Positions 39,343 to 47,826 of a DNA stretch of 64,000 nucleotides are shown here, piece by piece. The notes beneath the pieces are model-generated. The model had not been told where the DNA came from. It saw only the letters and a list, made by a program, of their open reading frames with translations, and made no database searches. The DNA is from Ruegeria arenilitoris (GTDB lineage Bacteria > Pseudomonadota > Alphaproteobacteria > Rhodobacterales > Rhodobacteraceae): contig NZ_WQHP01000002.1 in assembly GCF_013035315.1 (NCBI RefSeq), positions 496,001 to 560,000 on the forward strand, in the 5' to 3' direction. The position numbers and the translations under genes were made by a program. Numbering within the stretch: position 1 is the stretch's first letter; every line of letters starts with the position of its first letter.

Positions 39343-39654
39343 ATGAAAAAACGCGCAACCGGCCTTGGGCCGAACCAATTGGTATTGCCTGCTGCATACC
39401 TGCCTGCTCACGGGGCACAAGGCGGCTTTCAAACGGAAGATCACGCTCCGTTTTCGCAAAACATTGCAATGCCGTCCCTCTGCGCGCTTCCCTACTGCAC
39501 TGCTCAGAAACCCACAAGCCGGAAACCGCACTCGATTGAGGACACGTTCGTCGATCCGGTGCCCAAGAACACGCCGTTCGCGGCCCGTGTAACAGACGGC
39601 CGGGCGTATTGCGCAACGGTCACATCGATTCCTCTGGGTCGCTTCGCGGGCTGA
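39343..39654 (+). CDS. Possible small protein ahead of the outer-membrane protein gene (doubtful)
   Basis: 103 residues. An AGGGA lies just upstream of the ATG, and third-position GC is about 62 percent by hand count, rising in the second half. It has three Cys and many Pro, no clear signal peptide and no family that I recognise. It ends 22 bases before the outer-membrane protein gene. It may equally be untranslated leader. Confidence 0.25.
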   Translation: MKKRATGLGPNQLVLPAAYLPAHGAQGGFQTEDHAPFSQNIAMPSLCALPYCTAQKPTSRKPHSIEDTFVDPVPKNTPFAARVTDGRAYCATVTSIPLGRFAG

Positions 39655-39676
39655 CACCAGAGAAAGGGAGGGAAGT

Positions 39677-40741
39677 ATGAAAAAGATTGCAACACTGGCA
39701 TTGGGCGCGGGCCTGATTTCAAGCCCCGTTCTTGCGGGCGGGATCGAGGGGTTTCCATCCGAAACCCGGTTCCTGTTCGAACAGGGCCGCTATGTCGAGA
39801 TCACCGGGGGGTGGGCTGACGGCAAAACCGAGGGCACAGAGTTCGGCCAGCCCACGGGCGACGTTACGCCCAGCATCAGTGGCTTGTCGCTGGCCTACAA
39901 ACAGGACCTGGGCGAAAAGTGGGTTTTCGCGATCCGCGGGTTCAATTCGATCAACTATAAACTGCAGTATCCTACGGGAACGGGCGCTCCTTCTGCGGGA
40001 ACAAACGTCCGCTATCGCGGCACCGAAGTCGCACTTATGGCACGCTATAAGTTCAACGGGAACATTAGCGCCTATGCGGGTATTCGCTTCGAAAAGCTGA
40101 ACGACTTCAGCGGCGCTCTGATCAACCCCTCCCTCAGCTATTCGCTGGACTCCGAAGGCGGCTACAACCCCGGTTTTCTTGTGGGTGCAGCGTACGAGAT
40201 CCCGTCGCTCGCATTTCGTGCCGACCTGACCTATTACTCGAAGATCGATCACGATTTGGACGGGGTCGAGCAGCTTCAACCGCTGGCACCAACCGACGTG
40301 ACAACCGAGTTGACCACGCCACAGACAGTTGCGCTAAACGTGCAAAGTTCGATCAGCGGCCCGTGGGGCGCCTTCGGGTCGATACGTTGGAGAAACTGGG
40401 ATGACACCGCAGTGCAATCGCCTGCGCTTGGTGGTCCGTTGGCAGAGTTCGCAGAAAACTCGGTCGATTATCAGCTGGGGGTCGGATACTTGCTGAACCC
40501 AAAATGGTACTTCTACGGCATCCTGTCGCGGTCTCAGCCTGAAGGCGGTTTTGTCGGGTTCGATTATCAGGGCGGCGGCAAAGGGATCACTCTGGGGGCC
40601 GTGCACTCGATCGGTCAGACCCGCATCCTGGTTGATTTCACATACGGAACGCTTGGCGATGTCAACGAACCGGATGCCGGTCTGCAGGTCCGGAACGTGT
40701 CCGGTACCGCTGTTCGGGTGAGTGTTTCGCACAACTTCTAA
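39677..40741 (+). CDS. Outer-membrane beta-barrel protein (porin/FadL-like)
   Basis: 354 residues with a signal peptide (MKKIATLALGAGLISSPVLAG) and a strong AAGGGAGGGA ribosome site. The mature part alternates in the manner of beta-strands (LSLAYKQDL, VALMARYKFNGNISAYAGIRF, FRADLTYYSKIDHDL, LGVGYLLNPKWYFYGILS) and ends with the Phe of VSVSHNF, the usual assembly signal for outer-membrane barrels. Overall shape resembles OMPP1/FadL-type hydrophobic-compound channels, but the specific FadL motifs are not certain. Probably part of the TetR-controlled group. Confidence 0.75.
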   Translation: MKKIATLALGAGLISSPVLAGGIEGFPSETRFLFEQGRYVEITGGWADGKTEGTEFGQPTGDVTPSISGLSLAYKQDLGEKWVFAIRGFNSINYKLQYPTGTGAPSAGTNVRYRGTEVALMARYKFNGNISAYAGIRFEKLNDFSGALINPSLSYSLDSEGGYNPGFLVGAAYEIPSLAFRADLTYYSKIDHDLDGVEQLQPLAPTDVTTELTTPQTVALNVQSSISGPWGAFGSIRWRNWDDTAVQSPALGGPLAEFAENSVDYQLGVGYLLNPKWYFYGILSRSQPEGGFVGFDYQGGGKGITLGAVHSIGQTRILVDFTYGTLGDVNEPDAGLQVRNVSGTAVRVSVSHNF

Positions 40742-40755
40742 TTATGTACCCACCC

Positions 40756-40800
40756 GCAAATGGCCGCTGTCACGCGTCCGATGTATCGGCGGCCATTTGC
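40756..40800 (+). terminator. Hairpin terminator after the outer-membrane protein gene
   Basis: A perfect 12-bp stem, GCAAATGGCCGC with its complement, around a 21-base loop, starting 15 bases after the stop. A short T-rich stretch follows. Confidence 0.65.
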
Positions 40801-40870
40801 TTGTTCGGGGCTTTGGAAGTTGAAAAAGCCTGACAACTTTGACAAAAAACTCAGGGTGTGATCTTGTGTG

Positions 40871-40884
40871 AGTGATCGTTCACT
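40871..40884. promoter_or_regulatory. Inverted repeat AGTGATCGTTCACT upstream of the small membrane protein gene
   Basis: Five-base arms AGTGA/TCACT around TCGT, in a non-coding stretch 180 bases before the gene at 41065. It resembles TetR-type half-sites but differs from the ATTGTC operator, so a different regulator would be needed. Confidence 0.3.
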
Positions 40885-41064
40885 ATAGCAGGCTTTAAGG
40901 AGACCCAAAAGGATGGTCTGTCGGCTGGAATTCGGCGGATCCGCAAAGCAAACGGCGTTGCCAACGGCATTTTGCCTGACGGGCTCATCTTTTGACCCCG
41001 CAAAAGTACTGACGTCACCCACGTATCATATGCGGGCAGCAAGCCCCATCAAAACGAGAACCTA

Positions 41065-41337
41065 ATGCAATACATCAAATCCAACCCGTTTTCCTGGATC
41101 GTCTTCGTATGCCTGCTGCTGGCAACATGGTTTCAGGTCTTTTCGATCTGGGGCGCACTCTTCATGTGGTGGGCCATCTCGTCCTTCATGACCGGACAGG
41201 CCTTCCTGATCGAGACCATTGACCGCCAGGAAAACCCACCCCTCTTCTACGCCATCACGACCATGTGGTTCCTGTTCGGTCTGCTGTACGTCGTGCAGGA
41301 TCTGGCGTGGCGTCTGTTCGGAATTTACATCGGTTAA
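41065..41337 (+). CDS. Small inner-membrane protein, function unknown
   Basis: 90 residues, very hydrophobic and Trp/Phe-rich, with two or three membrane helices (WIVFVCLLLATWFQVFSIWGALFMWWAI, then LFYAITTMWFLFGLLYVVQDLAW). No family recognised. It lies 18 bases before the DUF2141 gene and is probably co-transcribed with it; the pair ends at the terminator at 41813. Confidence 0.65.
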   Translation: MQYIKSNPFSWIVFVCLLLATWFQVFSIWGALFMWWAISSFMTGQAFLIETIDRQENPPLFYAITTMWFLFGLLYVVQDLAWRLFGIYIG

Positions 41338-41355
41338 CTGTTCAGGAGACTCTCA

Positions 41356-41786
41356 ATGACCAAGACTGCTTTTTTCGCTGGTTTTATGGCCCTTGTGGCA
41401 TCTCAGGCTGCGGCGGGGATATTCAGGTCGACATCTCTGGCGTTGATGCCGGACGCGGTGGGGTCATCCACGTCCTCGCGTTTGATGACAAGGCCGCATT
41501 TGACCAAAGCCAAATGGCCAAGATCGTGGGCTACGCAAAGATTCCGGCCACGGGCAGTTCGGTATCGGGAACGCTCAAGAACCAGAAACCGGGGCAGCTG
41601 GCGATCATGATCCACCATGACGCAAACGACAACGGCCAGTTCGAGATGAAGGGCCCGGTTCCACAGGAAGGCTGGGCCTATACCAAAGGGGCCGGCACCC
41701 GGTCTGTCCCCGTGTTCGAGGACGCGGCGATTGACTATGACGGCAACAACTCTTCGGTCGGACTGAAGATGAACTACGCCAACTAA
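41356..41786 (+). pseudogene. DUF2141 secreted protein with a frameshift after the signal peptide
   Basis: The start (ATG 41356) encodes a good signal peptide (MTKTAFFAGFMALVASQAAAG). The mature DUF2141 domain (QVDISGVDAGRGGVIHVLAF, AIMIHHDANDNGQFEM, VPVFEDAAIDYDGNNSSVGLKM) lies in another frame. One missing base in the run of four G at 41415-41418 explains it: with five G the peptide reads AAGGDIQVDISG without a break. The domain itself has no stops, so this is either a very recent mutation, a phase-variable tract or a sequencing error. Confidence 0.8.
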
Positions 41787-41812
41787 AGCCGACCTGAAAC
41801 TTGGACCCCGAC

Positions 41813-41838
41813 TGCCCCGGAAACGGGGCATTTTTTTT
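41813..41838 (+). terminator. Rho-independent terminator after the DUF2141 gene
   Basis: TGCCCCG-GAAA-CGGGGCA followed by eight T: a seven-base stem with a GNRA-like loop. It insulates the upstream pair from the DUF1800-DUF1501 operon, which therefore needs its own promoter. Confidence 0.9.
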
Positions 41839-41859
41839 GCCTGTCGCCGAGTCTGAGGG

Positions 41860-41887
41860 TTGAAAGATGTGAATTGGCTTTTAAATT
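41860..41887 (+). promoter_or_regulatory. Candidate promoter of the DUF1800-DUF1501 operon
   Basis: TTGAAA at 41860-41865 and TAAATT at 41882-41887 with a 16-base spacer, downstream of the terminator and overlapping the operator at 41885. Matches to the consensus are moderate. Confidence 0.45.
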
Positions 41888-41902
41888 GTCCTTTGTGACA
41901 AT
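41885..41902. promoter_or_regulatory. Operator copy 2, ATTGTC-N6-GACAAT
   Basis: ATTGTCCTTTGTGACAAT. Its reverse complement matches copy 1 at 39068 in 17 of 18 bases. It covers the end of the candidate -10 box and the likely transcription start, a classic place for a repressor. Confidence 0.7.
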
Positions 41903-41951
41903 TAATGAGTCTTTTCTGCCATCTAATTCAGATTTCAAGGACAGCGAGCAC

Positions 41952-43724
41952 ATGCAGACATCTCTGGAAGACACCAGTCGGTTTTTGATGCAGGCCACGC
42001 TAGGGGCGGATCAAACTCTGCTGCAACAGGTCAGCAAGATCGGCCCGGAACGCTGGCTGGATGATCAGTTGGGCGCCCGTATTGCGACCAAAGGTCCGTT
42101 TGAAAAGTCCACGCGCAAGATCTGGAAAAGCTTCCGTAAGCGCCTGAAGCGCGCGCATGGGGGATGGGCGATCAATGGCGACGGCAACAACCCCGCCCTG
42201 CCCTACAAGTGGTACTTCCACATGGCTTGGTGGAACCACACCCTGACCGAGCGGGACGACCTGCTGCGTCAGCGTGTGGCGCAAGCATTGTCTGAAATTC
42301 TGGTGATCTCGGACGCCTCCTCGCTTGAGCTGGATGCCATCGGAATGGCGAATTATTACGACCTGCTCTACAAACATGCGTTCGGCAGCTATGCGGACCT
42401 TTTGTACGACGTGTCGATGCACCCGATGATGGGCATCTACCTGTCGCATATGACCAACCAGAAGGCGAACAAACCCAAAAACATCCACCCCGACGAAAAC
42501 TATGCGCGTGAAATCATGCAGCTGTTTTCAATTGGCCTGTTCGAGTTGAACCCTGACGGGACCGAGAAACTGGATGCCGGTGGCGACCCGATCCCGACCT
42601 ATGACAACCGCGACATCAAGGAACTGGCGCGCGTCTTCACCGGCCTGCTGCCTGCCGCCTATGAATATGAATGGAATACCTCGTTCTGGGAAAGCAGCTA
42701 TAACGGTTATCCCGTGGCCTTCGATGACGGGATCGAAAAGGCCTATAAAACCGTGCCCTTCATCGACGCAACCAAACCGATGGTTGTTGAGGAAGAGTAT
42801 CACGACCGCGGTGCCAAATCCCTGCTGAACGGTCGCCTCAGCCTGCCCGGCAATCAGTCTGGCCCGAAGGAAATCCGCTCGACCGTCAATCAACTGGTGG
42901 CCCATCCGACGACCGCGCCCTTTATCGCGACCCATTTGATCAACCGGCTGGTCACCTCCAACCCCTCACCGGCTTATGTCGAGGCTGTCTCGCGCGCATT
43001 TGGCCCGAACGGCGATCTGAAAAACGCAGTTCGCACCATCCTGACCTACCCGCTGACCAACGAAGTTGCGGCCAAGCGTCTGCCGTCGGCCTACAAGACC
43101 TCGGCCAAGATCGTGCAGTCCCAAAAGCTGAAATCACCCCTGCATCGGGTGACGCAGGTCTTGCTGGCGTTCGGTGCGCATAACCAAAGCGGCAAGTTGT
43201 GGTTGCTGGGGGATGACATTCAGGACGCATTGCAGATGCATCCCCTGTCCGCTCCCACGGTGTTTAACTTCTACAAACCCGATTTCACTCCGCACGGCGC
43301 CCTTCAGAAAATGGGCCTGCGCGCGCCCGAGTTCGAGTTGCATACGGCCGCGACTTCGGTCGCTTATGTCAACAACATCTACTACTGGTTCTTCGGGGGC
43401 TATCTGCCTCTGGTCTCGAACCAGATCGGGTCCGGTCCCGAACAGATGATGGTGATGGAGATGGACCCCGACACCCTCTGGGCCAACACCAAGAACGCCC
43501 TGCAGTTCGATCTGAGCGAAGAGATCAAGATCGCCCAAAACCGGGGCCGGCATGATGAGCTGATCGATCGGATCTCGGTCCTGTTGACCGGGCAGACGAA
43601 TGCGGCGGCGCGCAAGCGGATCAAACAGGCATACGTGCAATATGCCGACAATCCAGAATGGGTGGTGCAGACCATCGCCTTCATGATCGCCGTTTCCCCA
43701 GAATTCACCGTGCAGGAGGCCTGA
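41952..43724 (+). CDS. DUF1800 family protein
   Basis: 590 residues from ATG 41952, which has AAGGA upstream; a TTG at 41874 would lie inside the operator region and is unlikely. Typical DUF1800 blocks are present: RFLMQATLGAD at the start, WWNHTLTERDDLLRQRVAQALSEILVIS, the NYYDLLYKHAFGSYADLLYDVSMHPMMGIYLSH region, ENYAREIMQLFSIGLFELNPDG and PTVFNFYKPDF. There is no obvious signal peptide. The family is nearly always followed by a DUF1501 gene, as here; biochemical function is unknown. Confidence 0.9.
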   Translation: MQTSLEDTSRFLMQATLGADQTLLQQVSKIGPERWLDDQLGARIATKGPFEKSTRKIWKSFRKRLKRAHGGWAINGDGNNPALPYKWYFHMAWWNHTLTERDDLLRQRVAQALSEILVISDASSLELDAIGMANYYDLLYKHAFGSYADLLYDVSMHPMMGIYLSHMTNQKANKPKNIHPDENYAREIMQLFSIGLFELNPDGTEKLDAGGDPIPTYDNRDIKELARVFTGLLPAAYEYEWNTSFWESSYNGYPVAFDDGIEKAYKTVPFIDATKPMVVEEEYHDRGAKSLLNGRLSLPGNQSGPKEIRSTVNQLVAHPTTAPFIATHLINRLVTSNPSPAYVEAVSRAFGPNGDLKNAVRTILTYPLTNEVAAKRLPSAYKTSAKIVQSQKLKSPLHRVTQVLLAFGAHNQSGKLWLLGDDIQDALQMHPLSAPTVFNFYKPDFTPHGALQKMGLRAPEFELHTAATSVAYVNNIYYWFFGGYLPLVSNQIGSGPEQMMVMEMDPDTLWANTKNALQFDLSEEIKIAQNRGRHDELIDRISVLLTGQTNAAARKRIKQAYVQYADNPEWVVQTIAFMIAVSPEFTVQEA

Positions 43725-43728
43725 GCCC

Positions 43729-45111
43729 ATGCTGACCAAATCCTTCACCCGCCGTCAGTTCCTGGCCTCGACCGGCGTGGCCGCCACCGGTGCCATGATG
43801 GGGGCCGCCCTGCCCGGTCTGGCGCAGGCCGGAACCGGCATGATCAAACCCGCCCGCAAGGCGCTTGTCTTTGTGATGCTTGATGGGGGCAATGACAGCT
43901 TCAATATGCTGGTGCCAAGTGACAAGATCGCCCATGGCCAATATGCGGAAACCCGCGCCAACCTGGCCCTGTCACGGGGCGAGTTGCTGGATCTGGACAC
44001 ACCCAAGGACCGGCTGGGCCGCAGCTTTGGTCTGCATCCGTCGATGCCCGAGGTGGCCGAGCTGTTCAATCAGAAACGCCTGTCCTTCGTCTCGAATGTC
44101 GGCCCGCTGGTCGAACGCGTGCGCAAGGAACAATTCTACGATGGCTCTGCCGCGCTGCCCTTGGGATTGCTAAGCCACGCCGACCAGTTCAAGCACTGGC
44201 AAACCTCGCGCCCCGATCTGCGGGTCAATGACGGCTGGTTCGGTTTCTTTGCCGACGATCTGCAGCCGTCGAAATCGGCGCATGAGATTGGGATGAACAT
44301 CTCTCTGGCCGGGAACAATATTGCTCAGAACGGCAAGATCGACCTGCCCTATGCAATCACCGATCAGGGCAGCGTCGGACTATATGTGAAAGAGGAAAGA
44401 AGCCAGCTGAACGATCTGTTGCTGGACAGTTTCAACCGGATGATGAACGCCGATCACGGCGGCGATCCTTTCCGCGAGACCTATCTGAACCTGACGCGCG
44501 ATGCACAGGCCAAGCATGAGACGTTCAAATCCGCGACCCGCGGGATCAAGATACCACGGTCCTTCCCGTCCTCGGATCTGGCGCAGCAATTGCGTATGGT
44601 TGCCAAGACGATTGCCGCCTCGGACCGGTTGGGTCACGAACAGCAGACCTTCTTTGTGCGCTACATTGGCTGGGACCATCATGATGAATTGTTGGCCAAC
44701 CATGGCCGCATGCTGCGCGTCCTGTCCGAGGCCTTGGGCGCGTTTCAGGCCACGCTGGACGACATGGGGCTTGCGGATCGCGTCGTGACCTTCACCGGAT
44801 CGGATTTCGGCCGCACGCTGACGTCGAACGGCAACGGCACCGATCACGGCTGGGGTGGCAACACGCTGGTCATGGGTAACTCGGTCAAAGGCGGGCAGAT
44901 TTTGGGGGATTACCCCGAACTGGGTCTGGCCAGCGACAACGCACTGGATGTTGGGGATGGGGTACTGATCCCGACAACCTCGACCGATCAGCTTTACGCG
45001 GATCTGTCCCTTTGGTTCGGTGTGCAGCCTTCGGCCCTGACGACCCTGTTCCCGAATCTTGAGCGGTTCGCGGATGTGGCGGGCGGCGAGCGGCTTGGCC
45101 TGTTCACCTGA
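43729..45111 (+). CDS. DUF1501 family protein, Tat-exported
   Basis: 460 residues. A twin-arginine signal is clear (FTRRQFLASTGVAATGAMMGAALPGLAQAG). The core resembles the alkaline-phosphatase/sulfatase fold suggested for DUF1501: VFVMLDGGNDSFNMLVP near the start, GRSFGLHPSMPEVAELF, and FTGSDFGRTLTSNGNGTDHGWGGNTLVMG, whose His and Asp residues could bind metal. Export through Tat suggests that it folds with a cofactor in the cytoplasm. It starts four bases after the DUF1800 stop; the two proteins probably work together. Confidence 0.9.
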   Translation: MLTKSFTRRQFLASTGVAATGAMMGAALPGLAQAGTGMIKPARKALVFVMLDGGNDSFNMLVPSDKIAHGQYAETRANLALSRGELLDLDTPKDRLGRSFGLHPSMPEVAELFNQKRLSFVSNVGPLVERVRKEQFYDGSAALPLGLLSHADQFKHWQTSRPDLRVNDGWFGFFADDLQPSKSAHEIGMNISLAGNNIAQNGKIDLPYAITDQGSVGLYVKEERSQLNDLLLDSFNRMMNADHGGDPFRETYLNLTRDAQAKHETFKSATRGIKIPRSFPSSDLAQQLRMVAKTIAASDRLGHEQQTFFVRYIGWDHHDELLANHGRMLRVLSEALGAFQATLDDMGLADRVVTFTGSDFGRTLTSNGNGTDHGWGGNTLVMGNSVKGGQILGDYPELGLASDNALDVGDGVLIPTTSTDQLYADLSLWFGVQPSALTTLFPNLERFADVAGGERLGLFT

Positions 45112-45119
45112 ACCCACCA

Positions 45120-45152
45120 CCCCGAGCACCCTGCCCACCGGGGTGCTCGGGG
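45120..45152. terminator. Hairpin between convergent DUF1501 and oxidoreductase genes
   Basis: A perfect 11-bp stem, CCCCGAGCACC with its complement, around 11 bases. It lies between two converging stops and can serve both directions. Confidence 0.65.
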
Positions 45153-45189
45153 CCTAAGTCTAGCGGCCTTGATGCCGGTTTCCGGTCGG

Positions 45190-46185
45190 TCAGTCGAAGC
45201 TCAGCACCAGTTTGCCGGTGGTTTCACCCGCTTCCAAACGACGGTGCGCTTCGGCGGCCTCGGCGATGGGCAGCGTGGTGATGTTAGGGCGCAGAACGCC
45301 TTCCTGCAGAAGACCAAACACGGTCGCCATGTCGGCACTGAATTCCTCTGGCCGGTTGACAAAATAGGTGTAGATATCGCTGCCCCGGACTGCGACGGAT
45401 TTCTGGAAATGCTTGATTAGATCTTCGGCAAAGCTGCCTGCGGGCGGACCGGCAAGGAACCCAAACAGAACGGCGGTGCCCAGCGGTGCAAGCGCATCGA
45501 GGTCGGACTTGAGCGACTCGCCCGAGATCGGGTTCAGCGTCAGATCCACGCCGCGCCCGTGGGTGAGTTCCATCACCCGTACGGTGACATCCTCAGTACG
45601 ATAGTCGATGACGTGGTCCGCGCCCTGATCCTTGGCATACCCGACCTTGTCGGTGCTGGCCGAGGCGATCACGGTCATGCCCAGATGCTTGGCGATATGC
45701 AGGATCATCGTGCCGACACCCCCTGCCGCTGCGTGCACCAGAACGGATTTACCCGCCGCCGCGCCGCCCAGATTGACCAGCATGTGATAGGCGGTCATCG
45801 CGTTGACCGGGATCGAAGCCCCGGTGTTAAAACCGACCGTATCGGCCAGCCGGGTCACATAAGGCGCCCCGATGACCGAGTGTGTGCCATATCCACCGGC
45901 ACCGATCGGTCCCATCCAGGCGACCCGATCACCCACAGCAAGGCCTTTGACGCCGGCACCAAGGGCCTCGATAACCCCGGCCCCTTCCACACCCGGCACA
46001 TGAGGCAGATCGGGCATCATCCCCTCGGGCATCTCACCCCGGCGGATGATCGTGTCGATAAAGTTGACCGCCGCGGCGTGGTTGCGGATCAGAACCTCAT
46101 TTGTACCGGGGGTCGGAACCGCAAGATCGATTTTGCGCAGCACGTCCGGGCCGCCGGTCTGAGTGATTTCAATAGCGAATGACAT
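45190..46185 (-). CDS. Quinone oxidoreductase-like medium-chain reductase
   Basis: 331 residues. It has the zinc-free MDR/quinone-reductase plan: a GroES-like N-terminal domain (NEVLIRNHAAAVNFIDTIIRRG, PGVEGAGVIEALGAGV) and a Rossmann domain with the NADPH motif AAAGGVGTMILHIAKHLG. YRTEDV and NPISGESLKSDLDALAPLG are further family marks. The catalytic zinc ligands of alcohol dehydrogenases are absent. Probably an NADPH-dependent quinone or enone reductase. It is divergent from a LysR regulator. Confidence 0.88.
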   Translation of the reverse strand: MSFAIEITQTGGPDVLRKIDLAVPTPGTNEVLIRNHAAAVNFIDTIIRRGEMPEGMMPDLPHVPGVEGAGVIEALGAGVKGLAVGDRVAWMGPIGAGGYGTHSVIGAPYVTRLADTVGFNTGASIPVNAMTAYHMLVNLGGAAAGKSVLVHAAAGGVGTMILHIAKHLGMTVIASASTDKVGYAKDQGADHVIDYRTEDVTVRVMELTHGRGVDLTLNPISGESLKSDLDALAPLGTAVLFGFLAGPPAGSFAEDLIKHFQKSVAVRGSDIYTYFVNRPEEFSADMATVFGLLQEGVLRPNITTLPIAEAAEAHRRLEAGETTGKLVLSFD

Positions 46186-46194
46186 GGTGTGTCT

Positions 46195-46213
46195 CCTTCT
46201 GTTGAGCAGAAGG
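46195..46213. promoter_or_regulatory. Inverted repeat CCTTCTG-N5-CAGAAGG
   Basis: Perfect seven-base arms in the gap between the reductase and LysR genes. One arm overlaps the reductase ribosome site (AGAAGGAG on the minus strand), so it could act as an operator or as a translation-blocking hairpin. Confidence 0.4.
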
Positions 46214-46245
46214 TAGAATTTCGTACGTGTGGTGATAATAGTTGA

Positions 46246-46268
46246 TTTTGGAAGATATCATCCCAAAA
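46246..46268. promoter_or_regulatory. Candidate LysR box TTTTGG-N11-CCAAAA
   Basis: Perfect six-base arms with an 11-base spacer, nine bases before the LysR start codon. The layout fits a LysR recognition site controlling the regulator and the divergent reductase. Confidence 0.45.
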
Positions 46269-46276
46269 ATAGAACA

Positions 46277-47113
46277 ATGATCTATAATGACCTTGTCCTT
46301 TTCACGGTGGTTGCCAACCACCTTAGCTTTTCCAAGGCGGCCCAGCGGTTGGGGATGCCGCTCAGCCGGGTCAGTCGTCGGGTGGCCGAATTAGAGGACC
46401 ATCTGGGCACCAAACTTTTCGAAAGGACAACCCGACAGGTTCGCCTGACCGAAGAAGGCCGCCGCCTTCTGGATCGCTGTCAGGACCCGATCGAAGCACT
46501 GCAGGGCGTGGCGGGGTTTTCTGACGACACAAGGCGTCATGTCATTCGGATCACTGCGCCGCCGCTGGCCGCCCGAACGACGATTGGCCCCCGGTTGCTG
46601 GACTTTGCCCAGCAGAACCCGGACGTTGAACTGGATCTGACCACGACGAATGTCATGATGGATTTCTTTCGCGATAACATTGATCTGGCGTTTCGCGTTG
46701 GCCCGTTGACGGATTCCAGCCTTGTGGCCAAACGGCTCTGGTCAATCCCTTACTGCTTTTGTGCTGGGCTGGGGTTTATTGAGGATCAGGGGTTGAATGA
46801 TCCGATAATGCGCAAGCGCTTCTTGGGCCTGCCGGCGCTTTCCGCTGGTCAGCCTTGGGTGCTTGCAAGCGGTGAAACGCTTCAGCCCTCTCATGTCTCA
46901 CACAGCTTTGCCGATCTGGAGGTTGTTGCCCAGGCAGTACGCCGCAATCTGGGTGTCGCCATGCTGCCGCTAGACATGATGGGCGACGGGCTGCAGTCCC
47001 TGACGATTGAGGGCACAACCCCGCTGACCCGGGAGATGTTTGCCGTCTATCCCGGCCGCCGCCTTTTGCCGGCGCGGATCAGGACGCTGATTGATTTCAT
47101 GGCACCGGGATAG
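46277..47113 (+). CDS. LysR-family regulator
   Basis: 278 residues from ATG 46277. The winged helix-turn-helix reads DLVLFTVVANHLSFSKAAQRLGMPLSRVSRRVAELEDHLGTKLFERTTR, of the CrgA/AaeR-like subgroup whose members often act on a neighbouring oxidoreductase. The C-terminal ligand domain ends VYPGRRLLPARIRTLIDFM. It is divergent from the quinone-reductase gene and convergent with the SDR gene (two bases apart). Confidence 0.87.
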   Translation: MIYNDLVLFTVVANHLSFSKAAQRLGMPLSRVSRRVAELEDHLGTKLFERTTRQVRLTEEGRRLLDRCQDPIEALQGVAGFSDDTRRHVIRITAPPLAARTTIGPRLLDFAQQNPDVELDLTTTNVMMDFFRDNIDLAFRVGPLTDSSLVAKRLWSIPYCFCAGLGFIEDQGLNDPIMRKRFLGLPALSAGQPWVLASGETLQPSHVSHSFADLEVVAQAVRRNLGVAMLPLDMMGDGLQSLTIEGTTPLTREMFAVYPGRRLLPARIRTLIDFMAPG

Positions 47114-47115
47114 CC

Positions 47116-47808
47116 CTACCAGTCGATCGCCCGACCATCGCGAAAGAACCCACCCGTCGGGCCGGTCGTGGGCAAGGTTGCAGCCCAGACGACGCCTTTG
47201 GCTCCGTCAGGTACGGGACGGCCCCCACCGCCCATATCCGTGGCGACCCAACCGGGGCAAACGGCGTTGACCAGAATGCCATAGGGTTTCAGCTCGGCCG
47301 CCGTCTTGATGGTCAGTGCGTTCAGCGCCGCCTTGGACACGCCATATCCCGCCGTGCCCGCAGACATATCGGACAATGCGCCCGCTCCAGACGACACGTT
47401 GACGATCCGCGCGTCCTGACCGCGCCGCAACAGCGGAACCGCGGCGATCGTCATGTCCCAGGGGCCGAAGAGGTTGGTATCAAAAGCGCGGCGCACGCGG
47501 TTCAGATCGGCGCGATGCGCTTCTTGATCGGTGTCGTAATCGACGCCTGCGTTGTTCACCAGAATGTCGAGACGTCCATATTCGGCTTTGATCTGCGCAC
47601 AGGCCTCCGCAACCGATACAGGATCAGAGACATCCAGCTGCAGAGCGTCCGCGCCATGCCCGACCTCTTGCGCTGCCCTTTGGCCCTTGGCCAGATCGCG
47701 CGACCCCAGAAGGACTTTCAGCCCATGGTCGCGCGCCAGTTGCAAGGCGACCTCTTTGCCGATACCGCGGTTGGCACCGGTCACCAGGGCAATGCGTAGG
47801 TTCGTCAT
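47116..47808 (-). CDS. Short-chain dehydrogenase/reductase
   Basis: 230 residues. The classical SDR motifs are all there: TGANRGIG for NAD(P) binding, NNAG at LVNNAGVDY, catalytic Ser in NVSSGAGALS, and YGVSK for the Tyr-Lys pair, then PGWVATDMGG. Similar to carbonyl-reductase-like plant and bacterial SDRs. It is the last gene of the operon that begins with the alpha/beta hydrolase. Confidence 0.9.
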   Translation of the reverse strand: MTNLRIALVTGANRGIGKEVALQLARDHGLKVLLGSRDLAKGQRAAQEVGHGADALQLDVSDPVSVAEACAQIKAEYGRLDILVNNAGVDYDTDQEAHRADLNRVRRAFDTNLFGPWDMTIAAVPLLRRGQDARIVNVSSGAGALSDMSAGTAGYGVSKAALNALTIKTAAELKPYGILVNAVCPGWVATDMGGGGRPVPDGAKGVVWAATLPTTGPTGGFFRDGRAIDW

Positions 47809-47826
47809 CTGGTCACCCTTTAAAGG

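Larger units (their letters stand above)
38905..39676. other. Long divergent region between the TetR gene and the outer-membrane protein gene
   Basis: About 770 bases. The first 200 are AT-rich and full of TTGT/ACAA half-sites, including TTGTACAA at 39019-39026 and the full operator at 39068-39085. The remainder is GC-richer and holds only a doubtful small open frame (39343-39654). It probably carries the TetR promoter and the promoter and leader of the outer-membrane protein gene. Confidence 0.5.

Noticed and set aside
38293-39657. A 454-residue version of the TetR protein
   Set aside because: TetR proteins are about 200 residues; the extension crosses the AT-rich control region and the operator. 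ATG 38904 has a good ribosome site.
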